A program made the translations under genes and the position numbers. Below the pieces are notes generated by a model. It was not told the origin of the DNA. It did no database searches and saw nothing but the letters and a program-made list of their open reading frames with translations. Below, one piece after another: positions 49,712 through 58,794 of a stretch of 64,000 nucleotides of DNA. How positions within the stretch are numbered: position 1 is the stretch's first letter; each line of letters opens with the position of its first letter. Source of the stretch: an uncultured Oscillospiraceae bacterium (GTDB lineage: Bacteria; Bacillota_A; Clostridia; Oscillospirales; Oscillospiraceae); contig CAJTTS010000001.1 in assembly GCA_910579155.1 (NCBI GenBank), positions 92,469 to 156,468 of the forward strand, in the 5' to 3' direction.

Positions 49712-50710
49712 TCACCTCCCAGGCGGTTGTCGAAGGCCGTTCAAATATGGGTCTACCATCAGGTCACTCTCGCTTTCCGCAATGCAGTTGAAAATCGTGG
49801 CCATGGTGTAGGCGGTGGAGTTTTTCACCGGCCTGTCCAGGTTGGCGTGGAGCTTGGCCTCGGCGGTCTGCAAAATCGTGTAGTCCAGCAGCTTCAGCCT
49901 GGCCCGCACCCGGCTTTGAGGGAGCGTAGCGTTGCCCACCCGAAAGCTGTCCGCGTAAAAAAGCCGCTCAATGGCGTTCTCAAACACCCGGGCGGTTTCG
50001 CTGGAGAAACACTGGAGCTCACAGGCGTCCAAAATGCCCGTGAGCTCCGCTTCCCCGTCCGTCGGCCCGTCCCCGCGCGGGACAGACGGACTGACATCAG
50101 GTTGACTGGGGTAAGTATGACTAAGATCTTTATAACTTGGCCGCACTTTCTGCGGTTCTGAAACCTCGGCATTTGCGGTTCTTGAGCCGCAGCTTTCGCG
50201 GTTCTTGCCGCCCATATCCTGCGGTTCTTGGGAGGACGTGGGAAAGTCCGGGCCGTCAAGAACCTCGGAATCGGCGGTTCTTGAGGCACCGCCAGCCGGG
50301 TCTACAAAGGGGGCGCTGGTGTAGTCCGGGTCGTCCTGAGGATCCACGGTAGCCAGGTAAATTTGGTTGGCATCGCCCCGGCCGCACCGCTTCTCCCAGA
50401 TCAGGTTCAGCTCCTTCAGTGTGCGGAAGGCCGCCGTCACCCGCTGCTCACACACCCGCAGCTCCCGCGCCAACTCCTTCCGGGGGAAGATGACGAACAC
50501 CTCCCCGAAATCATTCACCCAGCCGTTCCTGCGGGAGAGCTGGAAGCGGTTGAGTAAAAAGGTGTAGGCCACCTTGGCGTCCAAACTCATGTCGGCATAG
50601 CGCGGATCGGAAAACAACCAGCGGGGCATCTGCATATGGTAAATACTTTGCACGTCCGTCTGCCGCATCAGCGGGAAGGACGGGCGCTCTTTCATGGTCG
50701 CGGCCCTCAT
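49712..50710 (-). CDS. RepA N-terminal-type replication initiator (DUF6017 C-terminus)
   Basis: 332 residues from the ATG at 50710 (GGAGGTATT upstream). Residues 15-130 match the RepA N-terminal winged-helix domain of Gram-positive plasmids and ICEs: FPLMRQTDVQSIYHMQMPRW, VAYTFLLNRFQLSRRNGWV, FPRKELARELRVCEQRVT. A variable linker and a DUF6017-like C-terminal domain follow. It would start replication of the excised element. Divergent from the YefM/RelE pair. Confidence 0.88.
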   Translation of the reverse strand: MRAATMKERPSFPLMRQTDVQSIYHMQMPRWLFSDPRYADMSLDAKVAYTFLLNRFQLSRRNGWVNDFGEVFVIFPRKELARELRVCEQRVTAAFRTLKELNLIWEKRCGRGDANQIYLATVDPQDDPDYTSAPFVDPAGGASRTADSEVLDGPDFPTSSQEPQDMGGKNRESCGSRTANAEVSEPQKVRPSYKDLSHTYPSQPDVSPSVPRGDGPTDGEAELTGILDACELQCFSSETARVFENAIERLFYADSFRVGNATLPQSRVRARLKLLDYTILQTAEAKLHANLDRPVKNSTAYTMATIFNCIAESESDLMVDPYLNGLRQPPGR

Positions 50711-50743
50711 GAAAATACCTCCATTCGGCGGGCCAACTGGCCC

Positions 50744-50772
50744 TTGATATTTTGATAAAATTCTGATAAAAT
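50744..50772 (+). promoter_or_regulatory. Promoter of the YefM/RelE pair
   Basis: The -35 TTGATA (50744-50749) and -10 TAAAAT (50767-50772) are separated by 17 bp, just before an AAAGGAGG site. Confidence 0.7.
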
Positions 50773-50797
50773 AAAGGCAGTAAAAGGAGGGGTTCTT

Positions 50798-51070
50798 ATG
50801 ATGCACATTCGTCCTGTCTCAGATTTGAGAAACAAGTTTCCCGAAATTGAACAGACAGTATTGAAGAACGGGGAACCCGTTTACTTGACAAAAAACGGCT
50901 ACGGTTCCATGGTGCTTCTCAGTTTGGAACAGTACGCCGCGCTGACTGATGATGTGGAACTGGCGTTGGATGAGGCGGATAAGGCGGCGGAGCTTTCCGA
51001 CGCACGCTATACCGGCCAGGAAGTATTCAGCCGGATAAGGGGGCGTATCCGTGAACGGAAGGCGCTATAA
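50798..51070 (+). CDS. YefM/Phd-family antitoxin
   Basis: 90 residues. SDLRNKFPEIEQTVLKNGEP and LTKNGYGSMVLLSLEQYAAL are the DNA-binding fold of Phd/YefM antitoxins; the acidic C-terminal helix binds the toxin. Strong AAAGGAGG site. The toxin gene overlaps its end by 20 bp. Represses its own promoter with the toxin, by analogy. Confidence 0.92.
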   Translation: MMHIRPVSDLRNKFPEIEQTVLKNGEPVYLTKNGYGSMVLLSLEQYAALTDDVELALDEADKAAELSDARYTGQEVFSRIRGRIRERKAL

Positions 51071-51365
51071 GCTGAATATTCTCCCCCTGTTTGAGGATGA
51101 CTTGAATGAGATCGTGGATTATATCACCTATCGTTTGAGGAATCCCCTGGCTGCGGAACACCTGGTGGACGAGGTGGAAAGGGCCATTGAGGATCGGCTG
51201 GACTGTGCGGAATCCTTTGAACCGTACCGCTCCAGCCGTGAGCGCAAATGCCCCTATTACCGCATCCAGGTCAAGAATTTCTCCATCTTTTACGTGGTGA
51301 TCGGCAATACCATGGAAGTGCGCCGCATGATTTACAGCCGGCGCAATTTGAAAGATCTGATTTGA
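51051..51365 (+). CDS. RelE/ParE-family toxin
   Basis: 104 residues from a GTG at 51051. LNILPLFEDDLNEIVDYITY, EPYRSSRERKCPYYRIQVKN, FSIFYVVIGNTMEVRRMIYS fit the RelE/ParE toxin fold, closest to the ParE-like group by the YRI and RRMIYSRRNLKDL pattern. It would inhibit translation or gyrase; which one cannot be told. It stabilises the element. Confidence 0.9.
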   Translation: MNGRRYKLNILPLFEDDLNEIVDYITYRLRNPLAAEHLVDEVERAIEDRLDCAESFEPYRSSRERKCPYYRIQVKNFSIFYVVIGNTMEVRRMIYSRRNLKDLI

Positions 51366-51381
51366 AGCGGCCCGCCGGGGT

Positions 51382-53463
51382 TTACCTCCCCGGCGGGATT
51401 TCTTCGTCCTCAACATCCCCGCCCACTACGCCGTCAGGCCCCAGCTCCACCATACCCAGGCCCTGGCCTTGGTCGGTGAACTGATATTCCACACCCTGGG
51501 ACGGGTTGGGCCCATCCTCCGGATCCGGCTGCTTTGGCGGCGCGGGCGGCTCCTGTCCGGGTACATCCGGCGGGACCGCCTTTTTTGACGCTTTGACCTG
51601 CTCCTGTTCCTCCCGCAATCTCCACTCCGGCGTGTAGTCTGCCACCCGGCAGGACTTCAACTCACTGTACCCCGGCAGCTCCTCCGGCGACAGCTTATAA
51701 AGCAGCGCGGGCTTCCTGCCCTGGAACAGGGCGATACACTGGCGGCGATCCAGACGTAATATTTCATCCGGCTGCATCAGCTCCCGCTGGGTGTTGCTGC
51801 GGGTCTGGGAATAGGGCCGGGTGTTGCCGTAGACGAAGCCGTAGAGCGGCGGCTGGGGCTTGGATTGGCTGGTGAGGGAAATGGTCACCTTGCCGCACTT
51901 TTTGGAGATGTAGTCCGCCGAGGTCCAGTCGTTGCACCCCATGTAAAGTGTCTGATCGAAGGTGGCCAGTTGGTTCTCCCACTCCTTGCCGGGGTACTTT
52001 TCCTGCCACTGGGACAGGCTCTGCACCACTACCTGGCAGCTCATGTTGAAGCCACGAATGCTGTTCAGCGCGTCGGCGATGCCGTCCATGTAACCGATGT
52101 TGCAGTATTCGTCCAGACAGAAGTTTACCAGCACCGGCAGGCGGCCGCCCTTCCCCTCCAGCCGGGCGTAGTCAGACAGCCGGGGCAGGGCCAAGGAGAA
52201 AAACAGGGAGCTGAGGAAGCGGTAGGCGCTGTCCTGGGCGGAGATGATAACAAAATAGGCGCAGGGCTTCTGCCCCGGCAGCAGCAGATCCACATCGTGG
52301 TTCCGGGTGATGGCGTCCACCAGCTTGTTTTGGAAGATGGCCAGACGGTTGCCCAGGCCGATGGCGATGCTCCCCCACAGGTTTTCCTTGGCCTTGAGAA
52401 ACAGACCGTGGTGGCCCTTGGCCGGATGATCCGGGGGAAGCTGGGCCAGGGTGCGGTTGATGTCCTGGATACTCTGATGGGCCAGCATTTGGTACACATC
52501 TCCCAGCCCCCGCTTTTCGATGGGGAGCAGATTACCTTTGCTGTCCTTCAGGTTCACCACATAATGGATCAGCGCCATGAGCAGGTTCAGCTCCGCGCGG
52601 CTCCAGAAGTCGTCCGCCTCCCGTGGGCCGGAGGTGTTCTGGATGATGGTGTTGGCCACCGTCTGGGCCAGCTGAGGCTCCTTGTCCAGCCCATACAGGC
52701 AGTTCCAGCCATCGGAGTGGGCCATATCCAGAAAATTCACCGCCTTGACGTAGTGGCCGTGCTCCTTGAAGTAGGGGGACAGCTTTTCAAAAAGCTCGCC
52801 CTTGGGATCTGTTATGTAAACTGATTCTCTGCGCTGGGCACAGCCCATCAAAAACGGGATGATGAAGCCACGGGATTTCCCGCTGCCGGGAGCGCCGATG
52901 CACAGCAGATTGTTGTTGTCCCCCGGCACCATGCGGTGGGCGGCATAGAGGGCGTACTTGTCCGGGTCATCCGGGCGCTTTTTGTACTTGCCCAGCATCA
53001 TGCCCTTTACCTCAGCCACACTCCCCACCTCCAGAAACTCCCCCATCTCCTTCCGGGTCAGGAAGCCAGAGGAACCATGGGTGCCGTCGGGCAGGATGTC
53101 GAAGCCCCGGCTGTCCCGGGTGGCCTTGTAGCCGGAAAACCACTTGTACCCCGTCCCAGTGAACAGACATACCAGCAGGGCAATGACGGCGGTGGCCCCC
53201 AGGCCGAAGGGCGTGAACAGCACAAACCAGTTGCGGAAGGGGTTGAACACCCAGATGCTCTCCACCACTTCATCCCCCGCCTTGTGGAAGGTTGAGGCGA
53301 TGCCAAGTCGGATGGAGTTCAGCAGCATTCCATAGAGATACCAGCCTGCCAGCCCTGCGGCGGCGTAGAATGGCAGCTTCTTTTTATGGCGCTCATACCA
53401 GGGGCCGATTTGGGGTTCAAGGCGATCTTCCAGTTTTTCGATGAGCTTGGATAAGCGGGGCAT
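51382..53463 (-). CDS. virD4: VirD4/TraG-type conjugative coupling protein
   Basis: 693 residues from the ATG at 53463 (AAGGAG upstream; a much longer upstream frame is rejected). Two N-terminal membrane helices (about 30-50 and 85-105), Walker A CIGAPGSGKSRGF, Walker B region LVNFCLDEYCNIGYMDGI, and the TraG-type VVVQSLSQWQEKYPGKEWEN. A Pro/Asp-rich tail ends it. Couples the relaxase-DNA complex to the secretion channel. Its start overlaps the upstream gene by 47 bp. Confidence 0.93.
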   Translation of the reverse strand: MPRLSKLIEKLEDRLEPQIGPWYERHKKKLPFYAAAGLAGWYLYGMLLNSIRLGIASTFHKAGDEVVESIWVFNPFRNWFVLFTPFGLGATAVIALLVCLFTGTGYKWFSGYKATRDSRGFDILPDGTHGSSGFLTRKEMGEFLEVGSVAEVKGMMLGKYKKRPDDPDKYALYAAHRMVPGDNNNLLCIGAPGSGKSRGFIIPFLMGCAQRRESVYITDPKGELFEKLSPYFKEHGHYVKAVNFLDMAHSDGWNCLYGLDKEPQLAQTVANTIIQNTSGPREADDFWSRAELNLLMALIHYVVNLKDSKGNLLPIEKRGLGDVYQMLAHQSIQDINRTLAQLPPDHPAKGHHGLFLKAKENLWGSIAIGLGNRLAIFQNKLVDAITRNHDVDLLLPGQKPCAYFVIISAQDSAYRFLSSLFFSLALPRLSDYARLEGKGGRLPVLVNFCLDEYCNIGYMDGIADALNSIRGFNMSCQVVVQSLSQWQEKYPGKEWENQLATFDQTLYMGCNDWTSADYISKKCGKVTISLTSQSKPQPPLYGFVYGNTRPYSQTRSNTQRELMQPDEILRLDRRQCIALFQGRKPALLYKLSPEELPGYSELKSCRVADYTPEWRLREEQEQVKASKKAVPPDVPGQEPPAPPKQPDPEDGPNPSQGVEYQFTDQGQGLGMVELGPDGVVGGDVEDEEIPPGR

Positions 53464-54559
53464 CCGCCACATCTCCTTTCGAGGTTGTGAATTGGGTGCG
53501 CGGGGGAACATAGGGCGAGGGCTTTCTACCGGTGACGGCGGAGATCGCCTCGGGGGTGAGTACAAACACCCGTGCCAGATTTTTGTCCCGGCAGCGGGGG
53601 AACAGCACCTGCTCCGCCTGCCCCTCCAGAGCGGCCATGGCGATCTGGGGGAAGCCCTGGCTTCTGGCTGTGCGGATGGCTGCGTTGATCCGGCGCAGAT
53701 CCATATCCGCCGCCAAGACGAAGGGCACACCCTGGAACATGGCGTCCCACTCGGGCACGTCATCAGGGGGCGGGCGGTACTGGCCTTTCAGCGCCGCCTG
53801 GGTGAGCTTCCTGCGGTAGTCCGGCACGGCCATGATCTGGAGCTGCACCGCTCCGGTGGCGTCGCAGGACAGCAGATGGACGGGGAGCTGAAGGCAGCGG
53901 TACGCGCCGCTGTAGGTGAGCAGTTTGGTGTCCTTCCGCTCCATGGGGCGGTCCAGCTCGCTGAGGACGCTCTTGTAACTGTCCCCAGCAAACATAAAAG
54001 CGCGGTTCATGTCTCGGAACCGGGCGGTTTGGTTGGAGAACGCCGCCAGCTCATCCATCAGCGCCAGCTTGCCGATGCCGGGGCAGACGTAGTGCATGGC
54101 GTACAGACTGTCCCCCAAGCGGGCCAGGGCGGCCACCCGGGTGCTGCCCCAGGGGTTGGAGCCACGGCTCCGGGCAATGGTCGGAAGAAACAAAGAAGCG
54201 GCACTGTCCAACTCCTCCGGCCCGAGGGTGAAGGGATCGACCCCGCCGTGGTAGGCGGTCACCACCAGCCGAGACACCCGGACACGCCGCTCGATCAGCG
54301 GCGGATGGTAGGCCCGGGTGGTCTGGGGAACCGCGCCGTCCAGCAGATGTTCCAGAAGGAGCTGCCCCTTGCTGGTGAGCAGCAGCGCCCCGCTCTTTTC
54401 GTGCCGCCGGATGAGGCCCAGGCCCATGAGGTTTTTCCGCTCGGCATCTGAGGCGATCCCCCTCAAGTCCCTGGGTTGGATGAACTGGCACCAACACAGC
54501 AGCTTCAAAATGTCAACGTCCCGATGGCTGAAAATCACGCATACCGCGCCTCCCTCCAT
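53417..54559 (-). CDS. Conserved conjugation-linked protein with N-terminal winged-helix-like region
   Basis: 380 residues if ATG 54559 is used (GGAAT upstream; a GTG seven codons later has a better GGAGGG site). FSHRDVDILKLLCWCQFIQP, LMGLGLIRRHEKSGALLLTS look like a winged helix, as in replication-relaxation or mobilisation proteins. The remainder is mixed alpha/beta with no catalytic motif I recognise. Lies just before virD4, so a mobilisation role is plausible. Confidence 0.7.
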   Translation of the reverse strand: MEGGAVCVIFSHRDVDILKLLCWCQFIQPRDLRGIASDAERKNLMGLGLIRRHEKSGALLLTSKGQLLLEHLLDGAVPQTTRAYHPPLIERRVRVSRLVVTAYHGGVDPFTLGPEELDSAASLFLPTIARSRGSNPWGSTRVAALARLGDSLYAMHYVCPGIGKLALMDELAAFSNQTARFRDMNRAFMFAGDSYKSVLSELDRPMERKDTKLLTYSGAYRCLQLPVHLLSCDATGAVQLQIMAVPDYRRKLTQAALKGQYRPPPDDVPEWDAMFQGVPFVLAADMDLRRINAAIRTARSQGFPQIAMAALEGQAEQVLFPRCRDKNLARVFVLTPEAISAVTGRKPSPYVPPRTQFTTSKGDVADAPLIQAHRKTGRSP

Positions 54560-54569
54560 ATTCCTGCGT

Positions 54570-54814
54570 GCGCCGAAAACGCCCTTGCGCCGGTATCGGC
54601 GCAAGAACTTTTTCGGCGCTTTCCCAAGCCTCCTATGGGGAGCCAATCTGATGGCTCCCCATAGAAGTCAGCTTTTTTCGCTTACCGCGTTTTTGCCGCC
54701 GCCCCGAAAGCCTTTGTTTTCAGCGGCTTGGAGCGGCGGACACCCATCAGATTTTTACAAACCCGCCAACCGGTCGAAAATGGCCCAAACTGAACCAAAA
54801 CCTGATGGGTGTCC
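54570..54814. repeat. Cluster of three inverted repeats before the mobilisation-linked gene
   Basis: (1) 54570-54619: nested hairpin, outer 10-bp arms (54570-54579, 54610-54619) and inner 9-bp arms (54584-54592, 54597-54605, loop GTAT). (2) 54633-54664: perfect 13-bp arms, 6-nt loop. (3) 54738-54750 and 54802-54814: 13-bp arms 51 bp apart. The 275-bp gap is unusual in this tightly packed operon. Candidate oriT, single-strand origin or RNA control element. Confidence 0.6.
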
Positions 54815-54834
54815 CGGTCACTTTTTAGGGCACT

Positions 54835-55512
54835 TCAGCTCCAGCCTCCATTGTAAAAATGCTTCACCTCGTAGTCCCCGGAGTGGAACGCGAAGAAGTC
54901 CGCCGCGTCGGACAGATCCAACAGGGTGATGTGACACACGTCCAACTCGCTACGCCCGGACAGCAGCGCCAGGCCCAGGGTGTGCTGGTCGTCGTCCGGG
55001 ATGAGCCTGCCCTTGATGGCGTTGCTCACCGCCTTCCACCCCTTGTTGTCCTGGTCGAAAATGTGGCGGCCCTTGGCGCTGGTGAACTCGTCGATCACCA
55101 GCAGCGCCCGGTTGAAAAAGGGCAGCTTGCAGCCCTGCGCCTCGTAGTCGTCCAGCAGGCGGCGGATGGTGTCGCTGAGCCACTCCGGGGGCTGGAACCG
55201 GCAGTGGGGCAGCAGGGTGTTCAGCGTGATGTGGAGCCAGTTATACCCCAGCAGCTCCACCGACCCGGCAATCTCCATGGGCGGGAGGACGGGCCGGGAG
55301 CCGTAGCCCCCGGTGCCTGTGCTGTACCGCTCACACAGCTTCCGAACCTCCAGCGCCGCGCTCTCAAACTGCGCCGCCGTCTGCTCCAACGCCTTTTGGA
55401 GCTTGTCCGGGTCTGGTGTTCCGCCGTCCGCCAGCGCGGCCAGCACCCCTGTTTGGCAAAAGGCGTTGTTGGCCAGCTTCTGGAGGTGGGCGGCATCCTG
55501 CCGAAAACTCAT
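54835..55512 (-). CDS. DUF6100-like ICE protein
   Basis: 225 residues. Helical N-terminal half (LEQTAAQFESAALEVRKLCE), then GYNWLHITLNTLLPHCRFQP, and an acidic C-terminal part ending in Tyr/Trp-rich sequence. The layout resembles DUF6100, a family next to VirB4 in such elements; I am not certain of the number. ATGA overlap with the VirB4 gene upstream. Function unknown. Confidence 0.68.
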   Translation of the reverse strand: MSFRQDAAHLQKLANNAFCQTGVLAALADGGTPDPDKLQKALEQTAAQFESAALEVRKLCERYSTGTGGYGSRPVLPPMEIAGSVELLGYNWLHITLNTLLPHCRFQPPEWLSDTIRRLLDDYEAQGCKLPFFNRALLVIDEFTSAKGRHIFDQDNKGWKAVSNAIKGRLIPDDDQHTLGLALLSGRSELDVCHITLLDLSDAADFFAFHSGDYEVKHFYNGGWS

Positions 55513-57452
55513 TTGCCGCCCTCCTTCCGCCGGACGCGCAGGTCGGTGGGGGAGGTGGTGATGGCATCATACTCTTTCTCGGTGGCATGGAACTGCACCG
55601 GCACATGATTGTACCCGATGCACAGCAGGCCCTCCCCCCGGCGGAACCGGGTGATTTGCCGCACCTCATCCTCAGACAGGTTCAGCACCCCTTGGATGAG
55701 CCGGGCCTCCTGTTCCTCCATCTGCATCACCAGCTTGATCCGGCTGGAGTCCAGAATGCCCTTGCCGTATTTGCCGCCGTCCAGCCCAAACAGATCCTGC
55801 ATCCCCTGGGTGGAGGTGATGGCGATGCCGCCCAAGCCGCGAATAGTCTTGACCATTTCTTGCACAAAGCCTGCCGCTAAGGGGTTGGAGTTGGCCCCCA
55901 CCAGGGACCACAGCTCATCGGCGATGAGGGCGGACAGGTCGCTGCCCGCGTCCATGATGAGATCGTTGGCAATGTCGGTGGCCCAGAAGATGCCGGGGAG
56001 CAGCAAATCGTCCGGCATCCCGGAGGTGTCCAGCACGATGTACTTGTTGTCCAGGTCGATCTCGTTGCGCTGGCCCATGGCGGAGGCCGAGCCGGTAACA
56101 TAGCGGGCCAGCACCACAGCCAGGTGCTTGGTGTCCGGGTTCTGGGAGAGCACATCGTACCAGTCCGGCAGGATGGGCATTTCCACAAACCGGCCGTTTT
56201 CATCGGTGATGGTAGCGTTGTCAAAGGTGATCCCATACCGCCGGTAGCACTCCACCAGGGAGGAATCCAGCAGGTTTTTGTCCTCATCAGAGAGGTCACG
56301 TTTCTGGAGCGAATACCAGATAATCAGCCGGGATATCTTGTCCGCCAGCACCGAATCATCCCGAGCGGCCATGTCCCGCAGACCGGCATAGCTGTCCAGC
56401 GATTTGCGCCGGACGGCCATGATGTTGGGGCAGTCCTTGGAGGACGGGGACAGGCGGAGGTACAGCCCGCCCAGCAGCTCGCACAGGGGGCGGAACTCGT
56501 GGCCCTTCTTGGGCACGATGAAGATCACCCTTCTCCCCTGCTGGCGCAGCCGCCCGCCCAGGCACTGAAGCGTGAAGGTCTTACCCGCGCCGGAGGAGCC
56601 GCCGATCCAGCAGTTGCCGTTGGTGTACTTGTAGTCGTCATAGGGGTCAAGAAACACGGGGGATCGGTTGTAGAGGTTCAGCCCCAGGAAGATGCCGTTG
56701 CGGTCGCTGAGCTCGTAGGAGGCAAAGGGAAACGCCGCCGCCACGCCGGAGGTGAGGGCGTTGCGCCGGGATTTGCGCTCCACGTCCGCGTCCAGGGCCA
56801 GCAGGGGGAGCGCCGAGAGGAATGCCTGCTCGTTTCGGTAGTCGCAGCGGCGGGCGATCATGTCGATGGACACGCACAGCTTTTCCACCGCCGTCACCCG
56901 CTGTTCCAGGGTTTCCGGGTCGTCCGCCGTCACCTCCACCAGGGTGTGCATATAGTAAAAGTCCTCGTTTTGCCGATTCATGGCATCCTTCAGATACAGC
57001 CCGGAGTTGATGGCGCTGTCCAACTCCTCGAAGTCCTGGCGGGTGTCCCCCACATCCCGCATCCGGGAGCGGTTCACCATGGTGGTCTGGGAAATCTTCG
57101 AGAGGATTTTTTCTTTACTCTGACGTTTCACCGTAAAACTGAGGCTGACGCCCTCCCCGGCCTCCACCAGCGGGGCCAGCCAGCAGGAACCCACGGTGGT
57201 GGAGTAGCCGTAGCCTGCCACATAGAGGTAGGCGTGGTACACCCCGTCCACCAGGATATAGTCCCGGTTCTTGGTGTCGATGGCGGTAGGGGACAGGATA
57301 TCCAGGATGGTAGTGGAGCCCGCCTCCAGCTCGGACAGGTCGGGCTTTTCCTCGCCAAATAGTAGCCGCTTAATGGGGTTTTGCTTGGGTTCGGCGGTGT
57401 CCGTTTTCTTTTTGGCCCGCTTGACTGGGGCCTTTGTTGCTTTCTTTTGCAT
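55509..57452 (-). CDS. virB4: VirB4-type T4SS ATPase (C-terminal ATPase part)
   Basis: 647 residues from the ATG at 57452 (GTGAGG upstream). A basic N-terminus leads to a VirB4/TraC region (WIGGSSGAGKTFTLQ Walker A; LIADELWSLVGANSN Walker B; STQGMQDLFGLDGG). It powers pilus assembly and transfer. The first part of a typical VirB4 lies in the separate 58120-58791 gene, divided from this one by a plus-strand cargo gene. Confidence 0.92.
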   Translation of the reverse strand: MQKKATKAPVKRAKKKTDTAEPKQNPIKRLLFGEEKPDLSELEAGSTTILDILSPTAIDTKNRDYILVDGVYHAYLYVAGYGYSTTVGSCWLAPLVEAGEGVSLSFTVKRQSKEKILSKISQTTMVNRSRMRDVGDTRQDFEELDSAINSGLYLKDAMNRQNEDFYYMHTLVEVTADDPETLEQRVTAVEKLCVSIDMIARRCDYRNEQAFLSALPLLALDADVERKSRRNALTSGVAAAFPFASYELSDRNGIFLGLNLYNRSPVFLDPYDDYKYTNGNCWIGGSSGAGKTFTLQCLGGRLRQQGRRVIFIVPKKGHEFRPLCELLGGLYLRLSPSSKDCPNIMAVRRKSLDSYAGLRDMAARDDSVLADKISRLIIWYSLQKRDLSDEDKNLLDSSLVECYRRYGITFDNATITDENGRFVEMPILPDWYDVLSQNPDTKHLAVVLARYVTGSASAMGQRNEIDLDNKYIVLDTSGMPDDLLLPGIFWATDIANDLIMDAGSDLSALIADELWSLVGANSNPLAAGFVQEMVKTIRGLGGIAITSTQGMQDLFGLDGGKYGKGILDSSRIKLVMQMEEQEARLIQGVLNLSEDEVRQITRFRRGEGLLCIGYNHVPVQFHATEKEYDAITTSPTDLRVRRKEGGK

Positions 57453-57584
57453 CGAGTTGTTCCTCACTTAATGAAATTTGAAAACGCTTGCCTAAAATTA
57501 TCGTGTGCGGTAAGATATTTTTAAAAACAGCCTCATTGCACCACACGCTAAAACGGGGTATGCTTAACGTAGGAGGTGACGAAT

Positions 57585-58064
57585 ATGGCGAATGAAGATA
57601 AAAAAGATTTCAATGCTATGCTGCATGACAGCAAAGATATGCCAAAATTTCAGACGATCACTGACGCAAAAAGCATTGAAAAATATGGCGGAGACAGAAT
57701 GTATTTTGCGCCGCCAATCGAGTATGACAAGGTAATGAAGCGAGTCCCGTATGGGAAAGTAACCACTGTCGGAAAAATACGGGAATACTTTGCCGCGTTG
57801 AGCGGTGCGGATTTTACGGAGCCAATTACAGCAGGGATTTTTGTGTCTATCGCGGCATGGGCGAGCTATCAGCGGACTACCGACGAAACGCCTTATTGGA
57901 GGACGCTGAAAGCGGACGGCGAATTAAACGCAAAGTATCCCGGGGGCGTTGAGGCACAAAAGGCAAAGCTGGAAGCGGAAGGACATATTATTATTCAAAA
58001 GGGGCGGAAAAACATTCGGTACTATGTGAAGGACTACGAAAATGCCGCTTTCGATTTGAATTAA
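57585..58064 (+). CDS. Alkyltransferase-like (MGMT-fold) protein, no active-site cysteine
   Basis: 159 residues from the ATG at 57585 (AGGAGG eight bases upstream). VPYGKVTTVGKIREYFAAL and WRTLKADGELNAKYPGGVEA fit the DNA-binding fold of O6-alkylguanine transferases, but the PCHR active site is replaced by PYWR. Such alkyltransferase-like proteins bind damaged bases without repairing them. It lies on the plus strand inside the T4SS operon, with its own terminator, and so looks like an inserted cargo gene. Confidence 0.82.
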   Translation: MANEDKKDFNAMLHDSKDMPKFQTITDAKSIEKYGGDRMYFAPPIEYDKVMKRVPYGKVTTVGKIREYFAALSGADFTEPITAGIFVSIAAWASYQRTTDETPYWRTLKADGELNAKYPGGVEAQKAKLEAEGHIIIQKGRKNIRYYVKDYENAAFDLN

Positions 58065-58080
58065 ACAACTTTCAGTTCAG

Positions 58081-58116
58081 CAGGCGGCTGTCAACATCGG
58101 ACAGCCGCCTGTTTTT
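58081..58116. terminator. Rho-independent terminator
   Basis: Perfect 12-bp stem (58081-58092, 58100-58111) followed by TTTTT on the plus strand. It ends the alkyltransferase-like gene; it also faces the T4SS transcript coming from the right. Confidence 0.85.
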
Positions 58117-58119
58117 GCG

Positions 58120-58791
58120 CTATTCCTCATAAAGTCCGTGGACGGCGGTGGTCATGTCGAACACGCCCTCCGGGAGCTGCACCCGGCGGCTGGTCCGCTT
58201 ATTGATGATCTCGTACAGCAGCTTCAAAATGAAGTCGTCCATGAAGCTGGGCTCCAGCACCTCAAGCTCACAGCCGTCCAGATACCGCCGGGCGGTGTCC
58301 GCCTCCTCGTTGAGCCGTTGGACGATGGCGGCGGTGGTGCGGCCCTTGGCGTACATCCGCCCCTCATACTGGAATATGAGAAAGAAGCGGTGCCGCAGGG
58401 CATCGCTGGCAACCCCCTGGCCAATCTCCTTGATGTTGTCCTCGATCATCTCCCGGCAGGACTGGTTGGGCTCATGGGCGGCGAACTCCTTCATCCGCTC
58501 CACGTAGTCCGCCGTATCGGCGGGCAGGGTACGGGCCTCGATCTGCAAATCATCCGGCGCGATCTTCAGCCAGGCGGCATAGCTGGAGATGATGTTCTCC
58601 CGGTCATTGGGGGATTTCAGATAGATGTTCACCGGCAGCACCTCCAGGATCTTCACGAAGCGGCCATCCTTGGTAACCACCACGCCGCCTACGACGTTCT
58701 TGATAGGAAGCCATGCCTGGATGCTGTCCCGAAAGGGTTCGTCGGCGGGAGCCTTTGCCCCGCCGACGAACAGCAGTTGTTTCAAATCCAT
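58120..58791 (-). CDS. T4SS protein resembling the N-terminal part of VirB4/TraC
   Basis: 223 residues. PIKNVVGGVVVTKDGRFVKI and LEVLPVNIYLKSPNDREN resemble the N-terminal domain of VirB4/TraC-type ATPases; there is no Walker motif. Starts 3 bp after prgI, as in other Firmicutes T4SS operons. With the ATPase at 55509-57452 it probably forms one functional unit. Confidence 0.78.
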   Translation of the reverse strand: MDLKQLLFVGGAKAPADEPFRDSIQAWLPIKNVVGGVVVTKDGRFVKILEVLPVNIYLKSPNDRENIISSYAAWLKIAPDDLQIEARTLPADTADYVERMKEFAAHEPNQSCREMIEDNIKEIGQGVASDALRHRFFLIFQYEGRMYAKGRTTAAIVQRLNEEADTARRYLDGCELEVLEPSFMDDFILKLLYEIINKRTSRRVQLPEGVFDMTTAVHGLYEE

Positions 58792-58794
58792 GGT

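Noticed and set aside
53463..53763. N-terminal extension of the virD4 frame
   Set aside because: Arg/Ser/Pro-rich sequence that overlaps the upstream gene; the start at 53463 has a proper ribosome site and gives the usual VirD4 N-terminus.
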